From the NCBI GenBank assembly GCA_905221605.1, contig CAJNDS010002413.1:186001-250000 (forward strand): a stretch of 64,000 nt of DNA, given 5' to 3'. Numbering within the stretch: the stretch's first letter is position 1; each line of letters begins with the position of its first letter. The notes beneath the pieces were generated by a model, which saw only the letters and a list, made by a program, of their open reading frames with translations, was not told the origin of the DNA and searched no databases. This document shows positions 45,940 to 55,972 of this stretch, piece by piece. Position numbers and translations under genes: made by a program. The DNA comes from Symbiodinium natans (taxonomy: Eukaryota > Sar > Dinophyceae > Suessiales > Symbiodiniaceae).

Positions 45940-46006
45940 CTGGGCCAACGTCCTCCTTCATAAGCAGCTCAAAGAGATCCGCTTCACTTTGGTCGGGATC
46001 TTGTGC
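45940..46006 (-). CDS. Gene B exon 1 of those found
   Basis: AQDPDQSEADLFELLMKEDV then GP plus one base; acceptor GACTCAG|GCA, GC donor CCAG|GCACC. Exon-type polarity. Starts in phase 0, so a 5' exon is still missing. Confidence 0.8.
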
Positions 46007-47178
46007 CTGAGTCAAATAGGGTTTAGGGTTTAGGGTTTAGGGGTTTGGGGTTCAGGGTTTAAGGTTTAGGGTTTAGGGGTTTGGGGTTTGGGGTTTGAGG
46101 GCTTTACTGTAGGGGTTTTGGGATTTTGGATTTAGGCTTTGAAGTTTGGGGTTTAGGGCTTAGGGTTCGATTCCCCCGCCGACCCCACCCCCCTCCCCGA
46201 ACCCCGAACCCAAAAGGGGACCGAAAACAGTACCCAAGCTTAGGGTACCGCGTTGGGGTGTGGGGCGGAGGGTTCGGCTTTGGGCATTCAACACGCAAGC
46301 AAGCTTTCGCCTTCGCCTGGGGTTAAGGAGAGAGGGAAAGAGGGAGGGAGGGAAACGGAGCCAGATACCCTGGGATGTTCCCCTTTGTACTTCTTAGGGA
46401 TTAGAGTGCCCCCGATTATAATCCCTATTCAGGGCTGTTGGTATAAGTGGGAACATCTCAACATGTACCCCTCAAAGCTGACAAGCTGCCGGCAGCACTC
46501 GCTCGCCACCAGAAGCGCAGCAACAACAGCAGCCCATGGTTGGAACAATAAAAACACCCTGAGCCCGGCAAGGCAGCTCAGCTCCAGGTATGACCGAAGG
46601 GGCGAGTCTCGAGCCACATTTGGGGCGGCGGAAAGTGGGGGGGGGGGGGGGGCTTCGCATGGCTTTTCTCATGTCCTCTGAGCTCTGAGCCCTCCTGGTT
46701 TAAGGCTTTCGCTTCGGGAGTCAAGGGCTTTTTCTTATACGCTTTTTGTCAGGGGTTGTGTCCGGGTTTTTAGTGTTCAGGGTACCATTCAAAGTCTACC
46801 CTGAACTCGACAAAGATGCCCTCCAGGGTTGGTTTCCGAGTCGGGTTCCTCCAAATTCGGGTTCAGGGTTTAGGGTGCAGGGTTCAGGGTTTAGGGTTCA
46901 GGATTTTTGGTTTAGGGTTTAGGGATTTACGGTGCGAGTTCAAAGCCACCTCCAAGGTATGTCTGGTGCTCAAGTGAGGGATCCTTTCTCGCAATGCTTT
47001 GTAAGATGCTCTTCAGACTCCTCCACCAAACCCTAAACCCTAAACCCCAGATCCCAAATCCTAAACCCTAGACCCCACACCCTAAACCCTAAACCCTAAA
47101 CCCTAAAACCCTAAAACCCCTAAACCCTAAACCCTAAACCCTAAACCCCGTAAGCCCTGCACGGGCAAGAGACGGCAC
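46007..47178. repeat. Right part of sulfotransferase intron 13
   Basis: TTTAGGG patches, family B MITE, a minus hydrophobic open island (46485-46620, FLLFQPWAAVVAALLVAS), a 46940-47030 island with intron-type polarity, and CCCTAAA 47033-47150. Confidence 0.7.
46371..46460. mobile_element. MITE family B copy
   Basis: TGGGATGTTCCCCTTTGTAC ... GTATAAGTGGGAACATCTC. Confidence 0.8.
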
Positions 47179-47231
47179 CTCTTCAGTCGGCGCCGGCAAG
47201 CCCATGAACTGGGCCACGCGGGGCAGGTGGC
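47179..47231 (-). CDS. Sulfotransferase exon 13
   Basis: HLPRVAQFMGLPAPTEE, the L..Ia.F(M/L)G segment after YEDL; acceptor TTCCAG|GC, GT donor GAG|GTGCCG. Joins exon 12 in mid-codon exactly (R-G-H). Confidence 0.9.
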
Positions 47232-47630
47232 CTGGAAAATCCCCCCGCCACCAGCACTGTTGAGGGTTTAGGGTTTAGGGTTTAGGGTTTAGGGATTAAT
47301 GTTTTGGAGTTTCGGTTTCGGGCCTGGGGGTGTTGGGGATTAGGGTCTCCCTTAACCCTTAGCCCCACACCCAAAATCTGAATCTGCCCCATGTCTTCCC
47401 TGGTAGCTTCCGCCACCAAAACACCTGCATGGTTCAGGGGCTTGGAACTCGAGCGAACTGACACGGCCTAAATATCGAAATTTGGGCCACCCTAAATAAG
47501 GGTATAGTCACCCTACTTCTAACCCCATGTATAGCTACCATGAACCTCCAAGTAGGGCTAAGGGTGGCTGCAGGATTCCGGCGCGCTGTGGCTTCGATTC
47601 TGACGCAGGACCCGCGCATTTTGAAGAGAT

Positions 47631-47783
47631 ACTTGGAGGTTCATGGTACTTAATAGCCCAAACATGTTCGGGCACTTGAGGGGCTTACAAGTGGGTTATC
47701 AGTACAGTTATTGTTGGGAGAGACGTACACTAAACCCCGAAACCCCTAAACCCTAAACCCTAAACGCTATGAACCTCCAAGTA
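47631..47783. mobile_element. MITE family A copy containing a CCCTAAA insert
   Basis: ACTTGGAGGTTCATGGTACT at the left; the right end (CTATGAACCTCCAAGT) is separated from the body by a CCCTAAA stretch (47731-47767). Confidence 0.8.
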
Positions 47784-47813
47784 GGACTCTTTGGTCAGAC
47801 TAGCCCCCGTCTC

Positions 47814-48032
47814 AAGGTAGTTACATGGTCCCTTACTACGGGCCCTGAAGTGGGGACCCCTTATATACGCCTTATCTACCCTAGCGAACCCAAGGGCCCA
47901 TACTTCAGAATCGTTTAGGGTTTAGGGTTTAGGGTTTAGGGTTTAGGGTTTAGGGTTTAGGGTTTAGGGTTTAGGGTTTAGGGTTTGAAAGAAGGTAAGG
48001 GACCATATTAAGGGGACCGTATAACTACCCTT
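47814..48032. mobile_element. Element family E split by a TTTAGGG array
   Basis: AAGGTAGTTACATGGTCCCT at the left and AAGGGACCATAT...ATAACTACC at the right. A pure TTTAGGG array (47912-47987) interrupts it where the copy at 60293-60420 is continuous. Confidence 0.82.
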
Positions 48033-48228
48033 AGACCCCGAAGAGCAAAATGTTCAAGGCACCGAGAGGACTACAGCAGGCTCGTGAACTTGAGGGTTCA
48101 AAGGTTGAGGGAAAACAAACTTCCCTAAAAATCTACAAACTAAAACATCCTCAACCCTAAACCCTAAACCCTAAACCCCTAAACCCTAAACCCCAAGCCC
48201 TTCACATGTTGCGGGAGGCTGCTGGCGC

Positions 48229-48313
48229 CTCGCAGGTCGGAGACGAGATCCTCGTAGCAGACGACGAGGACCTCGGGCAAGTCCAGGCACTTGAAGTACT
48301 CGGTGTAGTACTC
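48229..48313 (-). CDS. Sulfotransferase exon 12 (YEDL)
   Basis: 28 codons including LPEVLVVCYEDLVSDLR, the conserved PNVLVLxYEDLxxD segment. Acceptor CGCAG|GAG, GC donor GAG|GCGCCA. Confidence 0.93.
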
Positions 48314-48553
48314 CTGCGCTGAACCCTAAACCCTAAACCCTAAACCCTAAATCCTAAACCCTAAACCCTGAACTGCAAGACAGGGCCTTAAAGCTTCAGG
48401 CCTTTCTGGCTTACAGGGTTTAACCTTCGGTCTTTCGCGGTTCCTCGAGGGTTTACGAGGATTCAAGCGGGATGGGGTTTAGGCTTTGTAGAGCTTGGGG
48501 GTATTAGGGTTTAGGGTTTAGGGTTTAGGGTTTAGGGTTTAGCACTGTGAGCC

Positions 48554-48645
<92 letters not shown>
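48554..48645. repeat. (ACG)n microsatellite
   Basis: About 30 ACG/GAC units directly beside the donor of the 48651-48829 island. Confidence 0.95.
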
Positions 48646-48650
48646 TACGC

Positions 48651-48829
48651 CTGTAATTGATGGTGCCCTGAGCCACCGCATGAAACTTTTCAGGGTCATA
48701 GTTTGGCACTCCTTCTTCGTTCTCGCTGTGTGATCGGACAACCATGAAGAAGCATTCAACGACCTCATACTTCAACGACTGGATGCGCTCTTCCCACGCC
48801 TCCAAGTTCTCAAAGCCTTTCGAAGTCAA
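48651..48829 (-). CDS. Candidate 179 bp exon inside sulfotransferase intron 11
   Basis: About 59 codons bounded by CCTAG|TTG and a GC donor ACAG|GCGTAG. Contains ENLEAWEERIQSLKYEVVEC and VPNYDPEKFHAVAQGTINY. It reads as a soluble helical protein but no family is recognised. Flanks have intron-centre polarity. It does not fit between the sulfotransferase exons, so it is another nested exon or a relic. Confidence 0.5.
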
Positions 48830-49362
48830 CTAGGCGCAGCTGGCCTCACGGAGCCCGAAAACGTGAAACTCTAAACCCTTAAACGCTCACAACCTGAAAA
48901 CGCTTAAGCACTCAGAAGCTTAAACACTTGACCAAAACCCAAAACCCTCAGACCCCCAGCGCCCTTGAGGGCTTAGGGGCATAGGGCCCTAAACCCTAAA
49001 CCCTAAACCCTAAACCCTAAACCCTAAACCCTAAACTTCAGGGGTTCAGGGGCTGATAGGGTTTCGGATCTCATATGTGGTGGTTTCGGAATTAAGGGTA
49101 GCTTATTGGGGTCCTTGTTATAAGGGAACCCTGCTATTTGGGGACTTCTTAGGTGTCCCCAATTTTTTGTAAAGCCCCATATTCCAGCGGAGCTTCCAAA
49201 GCCCCTGGGTCCCGCGATTCAAGGGACCCTTCCTTGAAAGTTTCGTCGAGGGCCCTGAATACCTAATCCCTAAACCCTAAACCCTAAACCCTAAACCCTA
49301 AACCCTAAACCTAAACCCTAAACCCTAAACCCTAAACCCTAAACCCTGAACCCCAGGCTGTC

Positions 49363-49404
49363 CCAGATCGAGGCCCCGAAGCGCATGCCTTCAGCCACGA
49401 AGTC
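49363..49404 (-). CDS. Sulfotransferase exon 11
   Basis: DFVAEGMRFGASIW, the GxxxxGSxW segment; acceptor GGACAG|GAC, GA donor TGG|GACAGC, so W is followed by EYYTEYF. Exon-type polarity. Confidence 0.88.
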
Positions 49405-49782
49405 CTGTCCAGCTGAGGGTCACCTTATGGTTTCTTGAGCTAAGGGGTTTAGGGTTTAGGGTTTAGGGTTTAGGGTTTAGGGTTTAGGGTTTAGGGTTTA
49501 GGGTTTAGGGTTTAGGGTTTAGGGTTTAGGGTTTAGGGTTTAGGGTTTAGGGTTTAGGGTTTAGGGTTTAGGGGCCCTGAACCTCCTGTCCAGCCGAGGG
49601 TCGCCGTAGGGCTTTTTGCGCTAAGGGCTTAGCGGTTTAGGGTTTAGGGTTGAGGGTTTAGGGTTTAGGGTTTAGGGTTCAGGGTTTGAGGTTTGGGGTT
49701 CTGAACCCTACACACTAAACCCTAGGCCCTGAACAACCTGCATAGGCTTTGGGTTCCGGTGAGGGCCAGGGAGGGGCGTCTC
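49405..49782. repeat. Sulfotransferase intron 10
   Basis: TTTAGGG 49443-49572, then 49588-49633 is a diverged copy of 49402-49445 (CCTGTCCAGC..GAGGGTC..), i.e. the intron 3' end is duplicated; more arrays follow. Confidence 0.75.
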
Positions 49783-49819
49783 CTTGTCGTAGACGAACTC
49801 CGAGATGTTTTGATAGGGC
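49783..49819 (-). CDS. Sulfotransferase exon 10
   Basis: One base plus PYQNISEFVYDK; acceptor CTCCAG|G, GA donor AAG|GAGACG. A longer open read to CAG|GTTGTT (about 49735) is possible but would add 14-15 residues not typical of the family. Confidence 0.8.
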
Positions 49820-50323
49820 CTGGAGTCACTCCTACAAGGAGTGGCCCCCTAGTTATAAGTCGAGGCCCCTCCTTGTAGACCGCAATCATTGATGGGAGTG
49901 TCGAGTGTAGGGTGTACTTGGAGGTTCCTGGTACTTATAACTCAGTTATAACCGGGCTATAAGTACCAACCTCCAAGTGGGGGTGTAGGTGCAGGGTCTA
50001 GGGCGCAGGGTTTAAGGTTTGGGGGCTTAGGTTGTGTGCATCTAAACCCAAAATTATTTAAAAAAATTGGGTTTAGGGTTTAGGAGCCCAAAAGACCTGA
50101 ACATACTAAACCCTTAACCCGAAACCCTAAGCCCTAAACACTGAACCCTGAACCCTGAACCCTAAACCCTAAACCCTAAATCCCAAACCCTAAACCCTAA
50201 ACCCTAAACCCTAAACCCTAAACCCTAAACCCTAAACCCTAAACCCTAAACCCTAAACCCTAAACTGTGTGCTTTGGGGGCCCAGGTAGGACATCGTAAG
50301 GTTTGGGGGAGGTATAATGGCAC

Positions 50324-50354
<31 letters not shown>

Positions 50355-50898
50355 CTTCTTCTTCTTCTTCTTCTTCTTCCCTATTACTCTTAAGGCGTCC
50401 TGAAAAGCCTGGCTGGAAAGTTTAGGGCTTATTCTTGAGGGGGTGTTTAGGGTTTAGGGTTTGGGGTTTGGGGTTTAGGGTTTAGGGTTTAGGGTTTGGG
50501 GCTTAGGGTTTGGGGTTTGGGGGTTTGGGGTTTGGGGTTTAGGGGGTCCAGAGTTTAGGGTTTCGGGGGTTTAAGGGCTTTGGGAGACGTAGGATCTTAG
50601 GGCTTTGGGGTTCAAGTACTTTAGAGATCTTACGGTTTAAGGGCTTTAGGGCTTTAGAAAACGTAGGTTTTCAGGGCTTTGGGATTCAAGGTGCTTTTGG
50701 GTCTTGCGGTTTTTAGGGGCTTTTGGGTTGCTTTAAGGGCTGTAGGGATCTTAGGGTCTTAACTTTTTAAGGGCGCTTTAGGGTTTTCCGGTTTTAAGGG
50801 CTTTAGGGCTGCTTTAAGGACCCCTAAACCCTAAACCCTAAACCCTAAACCCTAAACCCTAAACCCTGAACCCTGAACCCTGAACCCTAAACTGTTGC
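49820..50898. repeat. Sulfotransferase intron 9
   Basis: Short MITE A (49916-49978), CCCTAAA 50150-50270, (TTC)n 50325-50380, degenerate TTTAGGG, CCCTAAA 50822-50890. Confidence 0.8.
49916..49978. mobile_element. Short MITE family A copy
   Basis: ACTTGGAGGTTCCTGGTACT ... AGTACCAACCTCCAAGT, internally deleted to 63 bp. Confidence 0.8.
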
Positions 50899-50999
50899 AG
50901 CTCGGGGGGCCGCACCGGCGGGACGTCCTTCTCCCGGAGGAAGCGCCACCAACTTTGGACGACAGCCTCCGGCTCGCGGACGATGCAGAGGTATTTGGC
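50899..50999 (-). CDS. Sulfotransferase exon 9 (3' PAPS motif)
   Basis: 33 codons beginning AKYLCIVREPEAVVQSWWRF, the RxPxxxxxS 3'-phosphate-binding motif. Acceptor CCTAAG|GCC, GC donor GAGCT|GCAACA. CCCTAAA left, TTTAGGG right. Confidence 0.95.
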
Positions 51000-53900
51000 C
51001 TTAGGCAGTTTTTCAGGGTTTCAGGTTTTTGTTTTGAGGGCTTAGGGTTTTCAAGGTTCTTTAGGGTTTAGGGTTTTAGGGTTTTAGGGGGTTTAGGGGG
51101 TTTAGGGCTTTAGGGTTTTCAGGTTGTAGGGTTTTAGGGGTTTTAGGGGTTTTAGGGGTTTTAGGGGTTTTAGGGGTTTTAGGGGTTTTAGGGGTTTTAG
51201 GGGTTTTAGGGGTTTTAGGGGTTTTAGGGTTTTAGGCGTTTTAGGGGTTTTAGGGCTTTAGGGCTTTAAGGGTTCCAAGGGTTTTAGGCGTTTAGGCCTT
51301 TAGGGTTCTAGGGTTTTAGGGTTCTAGGGTTTTTAGGGTTCAGGGTTTTAGGGTTTGAGGGTTTTTAGGGCGTTAGGGTTTTTAGGGCTGTAGGATCTTC
51401 AGGGTTTTAGGGTTTTAGGGCTTTAGGGTTTGAAGGGTTTTAGGGTTGTAGGGTTTTTCGGGGTTTAGGGTTTTGGGGCTTTAGGGTTTTACGCCTTTAG
51501 GGTTGAGGGTTTAGGGCTTCACAAGGCTTTGGGTTTAGCGGGGGGGGGGGGGGGGGACCTAAACCGTAAACCCAGGCAACAAAGAACCTCTGGGCGGGGG
51601 ATCAGGATCTCGCGTTGAGGGCTTAGGCGTAGGGCTCAGGGTTTAGGGTTTAGGGTTTAGGGTTTAGGGTTTAGGGTTTAGGGTTTAGGGTTTAGGGTTT
51701 AGGGTTTAGGGTTTAGGGTTTAGGGTTTAGGGTTTAGGGTTTAGGGTTTAGGGTTTAGAGCTCGGGTTTAGGGTTTAGGGTTTAGGGTTTAGGGTTTAGG
51801 GTTTCGGGTTTCGGGTTTCGGGTTTCGGGTTTCGGGTTCAAGTCCTAACCCAAGAAGCACCAAACCGCTGCCATCGACGCCACATGAGACCAGAACGACC
51901 CAACAAAGCGCGCTCATTGAAGTCGAGGGTTTGGAGATTTGGGTTTAGGGTTTAGGGTTTAGGGTTTAGGGTTTAGGGTTTAGGGTTTACGGTTTAGGGT
52001 TTAGGGTTTAGGGTTTAGGGTTTAAGGATACACCTTTAGGTTTAGGGTTTGGAGTTTTGGGTTTTGGGTTTAGGGTCTAGAAGAACGTCAAGGGCGCAGA
52101 ATTTGGATCAGACCCGCTACGCCATCAACACGCCGAGAGCCTGCAGGTTTAGGGTGTAGGGCTTCGGGTTTAGGCTTAGCCCTTAAACCCTAAACCCTAA
52201 GCCCTCAACCCTAAAGCCTAAAGCCTAAAGCCTAAAGCCTAAAGCCTAAAGCCTAAACCCTAAACCCTAAACCCTAAACCCTGAACCCTACCATAGGTTT
52301 AGGGTCTTGCTGCGTCCCAGCCGCGCCGCGGTTCAGTTCAGCGAGGCCTCGGGTTGAAAAGGGGATGCGGGCCTGGGAGTTTGGGAGTTTGGGAGTTTGG
52401 GAGTTTAGGGATTTTAGGGTTAGGGTTTAGGGTTTAGGGTTTAGGGTTTAGGGTTTAGGGTTTAGGGTTTAGGGTTTAGGGTTTAGGGTTTAGGGTTTAG
52501 GGTTTAGGGTTTAGGGTTTAGGGTTTAGGGTTTAGGGTTTAGGGTTTAGGGTTTAGGGTTTAGTGTTGAGGGTTTAGGGTTTAGGGTTTAGGGTTTAGGG
52601 TTTAGGGTTTAGGGTTTAGGGTTTAGGGTTTAGGGTTTAGGGTTTAGGGTTTAGGGTTCGGGGATTGCCGGGTTGTACAGGTTTAAGGTTCAGGGGTTGG
52701 AGTGCAAGGGCTCAGGGCTTGATAGGCCCGAGGATGACCTTTGGCTACCAAAGGCACCTAACCTTGAACCCTAAACCCTGAAACCCCAAAACCTCCAAAA
52801 ACCCTACCCTAAACCCTAAACCCTAAACCCTAAAACCCCAAAACCTCCAAAACCCTTGAAATCCCTGAAAAAGAAAGGGAGGAAGGGCCCGGGTGTTCCA
52901 GTCTCTGGCGGTGGGATCAGCGTTGCAGGGTTTTGGGTTCGAAGGGTTTAGGGTCTAGGGTTTAGGGTTTAGGGTTTAGGGTTTAGGTTAGAAGGGTTTA
53001 GGGTTAGAAGGGTTTAGGACTTAGGGTTCGAAGGGCTTAGGTTTAAGGTTCGAAGGGTGCAGGGTTCAGGCTTAGGGTTCAATTCGGGTTCAGGGTTGCA
53101 GGGTTTAGGGTTTAAGATCTGGGGCTTTATAGGGTTTGGGGCATAGGGCAGAGGGCCCTGAACCCGAAACCCTACACCCTTACACCCTAAACCCTGCACC
53201 CTAAACCCTACACACCAAACCCTACACCCTAAACGTTGTGCTTCGGCGACCTTTGGGGGGTTGGGCACGTGAACAGGGGATCCTAGAACCAAGAGAAGGG
53301 CAAAAAGGGTACCACTAGGGTTTTGTGTTTGGGGTTTAGGGTTTGGGGTTTGGGGTTTAGGGTTTGAGGGTTTAGGGTTTGAGGGTTTTGGTCTTGGGGT
53401 TTAGGGGTTAGGGTTTAGGGTTTGGGGTTTATAAGGGTTTAGGGTTTAGGGTTTGGGGTTTAGGGTTTGGGGTTTAGGGTTTAGGGTTTAGGGTTTAGGG
53501 TTTAGGGTTTAGGGTTTGGGGTTGAAGACGCATGGATCCTGAACCCTACAGCAACCCTCAAGGGGCTGCAAGGGAAGGAAAGGGTCGGCTGCAGGGTCTG
53601 TCTTGCAACTGAGGGTTTAGTTTAGGGTTTAGGGTTTAGGTTTAGGTTTAGGGTTTAGGGTTTAGGGTTTGGGGTTTAGGGTTTAGGGTTTAGGGTTTAG
53701 GGTTTAGGGTTTTAGGGTTGTAGGGTTTTAGGGTTTTAGGGTTTTAGGGTTTTAGGGTTTTAGGGTTTTAGGGTTTTAGGGTTTTAGGGTTTTAGGGTTT
53801 AGGGTTTTAGGGTTTTAGGGTTTTAGCGGTTTTAGGGTTTTAGGGTTTTAGGGTTCAGGGTTTAGGGTTTAGGGTTCAGGGTTCAGGGTAGCCTTAATCT

Positions 53901-54491
53901 CTTTCAGCCCCCTGGGCCTTAGGTAGCTGAAGGGGGTTTGGGGTTTAGGGCTCAGGGTTTAAAACCTCTCTGCACCCTCAACCCTCAGGCGTCTAAGGTG
54001 GGTTGAGGGAGCGTTTTTGAGGATTTCGAGACTTTCCGCCTCAAGCCTTCTATACTCTGATCTCTACCCCAAACCCATCGAAAACACCCTACCCGCATGT
54101 TATAGGAACGATAAGAATCGACATCTGAACGAAAAGCGACGTACTACAGAAGAGAAGCCAAAAGAACGTTCAAAACACGGTGAAAAAAATCAATAAACAA
54201 ATAACAGCCGTACGAAACCAAGAGTTTCTAAAGGCTTCAAACTCTCCACACCTGCACCTTGAACCCGAAACCCCTAAGGCCCGAAAACCCTAAAACCCTA
54301 AACCCGAAACCCCTAAACATTAAACCCCTAAACCCTAAATCCTAAACCCTGTAAACCCAAAAAACCCCAAAACCCTAAAAACCCTAAAAACCCTAAACCC
54401 TCAAAACTCAAAACCCTAAACCCTAAACCCTAAACCCTAAACCCTAAACCCTAAACCCTAAACCCTAAACCCTAAACCCTAAACCCTGAGC
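51000..54491. repeat. Sulfotransferase intron 8
   Basis: The largest run of long arrays: TTTTAGGGG nonamers 51110-51235, TTTAGGG 51635-51845, 51945-52025, 52420-52660, TTTTAGGG 53700-53850, CCCTAAA 54410-54488. Open islands at 52306-52372 (ARIPFSTRGLAELNRGAAGT, exon-type flanks), 53228-53280 and 53905-53940 are not used by the sulfotransferase frame. 54080-54240 is unique AT-richer DNA. Confidence 0.75.
52306..52372 (-). other. Exon-like island not used by the sulfotransferase
   Basis: Good acceptor (CCCAG|GCC) and open frame, mostly exon-type flanks, but exons 8 and 9 join without it. Confidence 0.35.
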
Positions 54492-54569
54492 CGCCGCCAC
54501 GGGGCGCAGGTGCGACTTGAAGAGTCGGGGCCTCGCCGGTTGCTCGGCCTCGAGGCTCAGCCCCAGGTC
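54492..54569 (-). CDS. Sulfotransferase exon 8 (FKSHL)
   Basis: 26 codons including ARPRLFKSHLRPVAA; the His of K(T/S)HL is the usual catalytic base. Acceptor CAACAG|GAC, GC donor GCG|GCTCAG. Exon-type polarity. Confidence 0.94.
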
Positions 54570-55450
54570 CTGTTGGTTTGGGGTTTAGGGTTTAGGGTTT
54601 AGGGTTTGGGGTTTGGGGTTTGGGGTTTGGGGTTTGGGGTTCGGGGTTTGGGGCTTGGGGTTTGCGGTTTGGGGTTTGGGGTTTGGGGTTTGGGGTTTGG
54701 GGTTTGGGGTTTAGGGTTTAGGCGGAGCAGGGTTTAGGGTCTAGGTCTAGGGCCTAGGGCTTCGAGGCGATTATTAAAAGGGCTTAGGGCTCAGGATTTT
54801 CGAGGCTAGGGCAGGGGGTTTGGGTTTTTTTGGGGGTTTAAAGGCTTGGCGCTTGATCTTGACCTTGACCATCAGCTTGGAACTTAGGGAGATTTAGCTT
54901 GGCCACAGGCCCTACTGGCTCTTAGTAGGGAAGGAGGTACCCTGTATAGGAGGATATCCCTAAACCCTAAACCCTAAACCCTGAAGCCTAAACCGGTAGG
55001 ATGTTGCATCTCACGCTTCGCACATTGTGCCGGCAGGCGCCGTTGCCCTGTCGAGCCCTCCTTAGGAAGCGTCCTCACATCTTGGGGTTTAGGGTTTAGG
55101 GTTCAGGGTTTGGGGTTCGGGGTTTGGGGTTTGGGGTTTGGGGTTTGAGGTTTGGGGTTAGGGTTTAGGGTTTAGGGTTTAGGGTTTAGGGTTTAGGGTT
55201 TAGGGTTTAGGGTTTAGGGTTTAGGGTTTGATCTTGGTAGCCCGATAGTACTGTTTGTTTCGTCCCTACACCCTAGACCTTTAACCTGAACCCTCGACCA
55301 AAAACGCGAAACCGTAAACCCTCAAGCTAAGCCATATTCAACTCGCGCTAAGCCCTAAACCCTATATAAACCCTAAACTCTAAACCCTAAACCCAAAAAT
55401 ATCAACCCTAAACCCTAAACCCTAAGCCCTGAACATTTCAGCCGGGGTTC
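54570..55450. repeat. Sulfotransferase intron 7
   Basis: GGGGTTT array 54580-54720, TTTAGGG 55085-55225, CCCTAAA 55355-55430. An exon-like island at 54990-55060 (exon-type flanks) is skipped by the frame. Confidence 0.75.
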
Positions 55451-55489
55451 CCATGCCATCTGATCCCAGGGCTGCACCTGATAGATGTC
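55451..55489 (-). CDS. Sulfotransferase exon 7
   Basis: DIYQVQPWDQMAW, the (I)xxVxPW segment; acceptor TGCCAG|GAC, GA donor TGG|GAACCC. Confidence 0.9.
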
Positions 55490-55907
55490 CTGGCACTCGA
55501 AGGAACTCGAGGTGCAGGCTGCAGGACTAGGGTTTAGGGTTTAGGGTTTGGGGTTTAGGGTTTAAGGTTTAGGGTTTAGGGTTTGGGGTTTGGGGTTTAG
55601 GGTTTACAGCTTAGGGTTCAGGCTTTAGGAGTCTAGGGCGTGTTTGGGGAAGTACTTTGGGAGTTTGGGGTTGAATTTGGGTGTAGGCCTTTTGGCTGTT
55701 TAGGCTGCTACAGCTTTTCCTCCCCGAAGCCCCAAGCACTCAGCCATCAGAGGCCCAAACAAAACTGAGGGCTTAGAGCTTAGGGCTTATAGGGTGCCTA
55801 AACCGTAAGTCCCACACCCCGAAACTCCGAACACCCTAAACCGTAAACCCTAGACTCGAAACCCTAAACCCCAAACCCTGAACCCTAAACCCTACACCCT
55901 AGGTTGC
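55490..55907. repeat. Sulfotransferase intron 6
   Basis: TTTAGGG 55528-55610 on the left, CCCTAAA 55835-55900 on the right, about 200 bp unique between them. Confidence 0.85.
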
Positions 55908-55972
55908 CTCGAAGTCGGTGTGCAGCCCATCCGTGCGCAGGGCGTGACAGAGCATCTGGAGCAGCGTGGTGC
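55908..55972 (-). CDS. Sulfotransferase exon 6 (TTLLQ)
   Basis: Completes SG then TTLLQMLCHALRTDGLHTDF-E, the second half of the 5' PAPS loop. Acceptor CTTAG|GC, GC donor GAG|GCAACC. Both flanks here are CCCTAAA. Confidence 0.93.

Larger units (their letters stand above)
35380..46006 (-). other. Gene B span: unrecognised protein, 8 exons, nested in sulfotransferase intron 13
   Basis: Eight minus-strand exons join in frame into a ~165 residue C-terminal part ending in TGA. Junction phases agree at every step (1,1,0,0,1,0,0). Sequence features: acidic DLFELLMKED, Trp-rich segment with two GNP turns, GDGKYKGVTPEDFLGFLLPL, PELPGLKEW, VETIPEGFIKYC, WKYTIDRRE, YYYNSSLF, basic tail LLSKKKRTE. The pattern G(V)TPEDF..L..W.....DRREV resembles START lipid-binding domains; this is a guess, not a call. 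The 5' end was not found and should lie between 46006 and 47179, or beyond if the nesting is wrong. The gene lies wholly between sulfotransferase exons 13 and 14. Confidence 0.6.
47232..48228. repeat. Sulfotransferase intron 12 with MITEs carrying telomere-like inserts
   Basis: Family A ends at 47470-47554 and 47631-47783, family E 47814-48032. A minus open island at 47385-47460 (NHAGVLVAEATREDMGQIQI) and a plus open island at 47565-47635 are unassigned. Confidence 0.75.
48314..49362. repeat. Sulfotransferase intron 11
   Basis: Arrays 48500-48540, 48990-49036 and 49265-49345, a (ACG)n microsatellite 48554-48645, and an exon-like insert at 48651-48829. Confidence 0.75.

Noticed and set aside
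46940-47030. Minus frame SLKSILQSIARKDPSLEHQT as 5' exon of gene B
   Set aside because: Flanks are TTTAGGG left and CCCTAAA right (intron polarity), and the phase to the next exon could not be confirmed.
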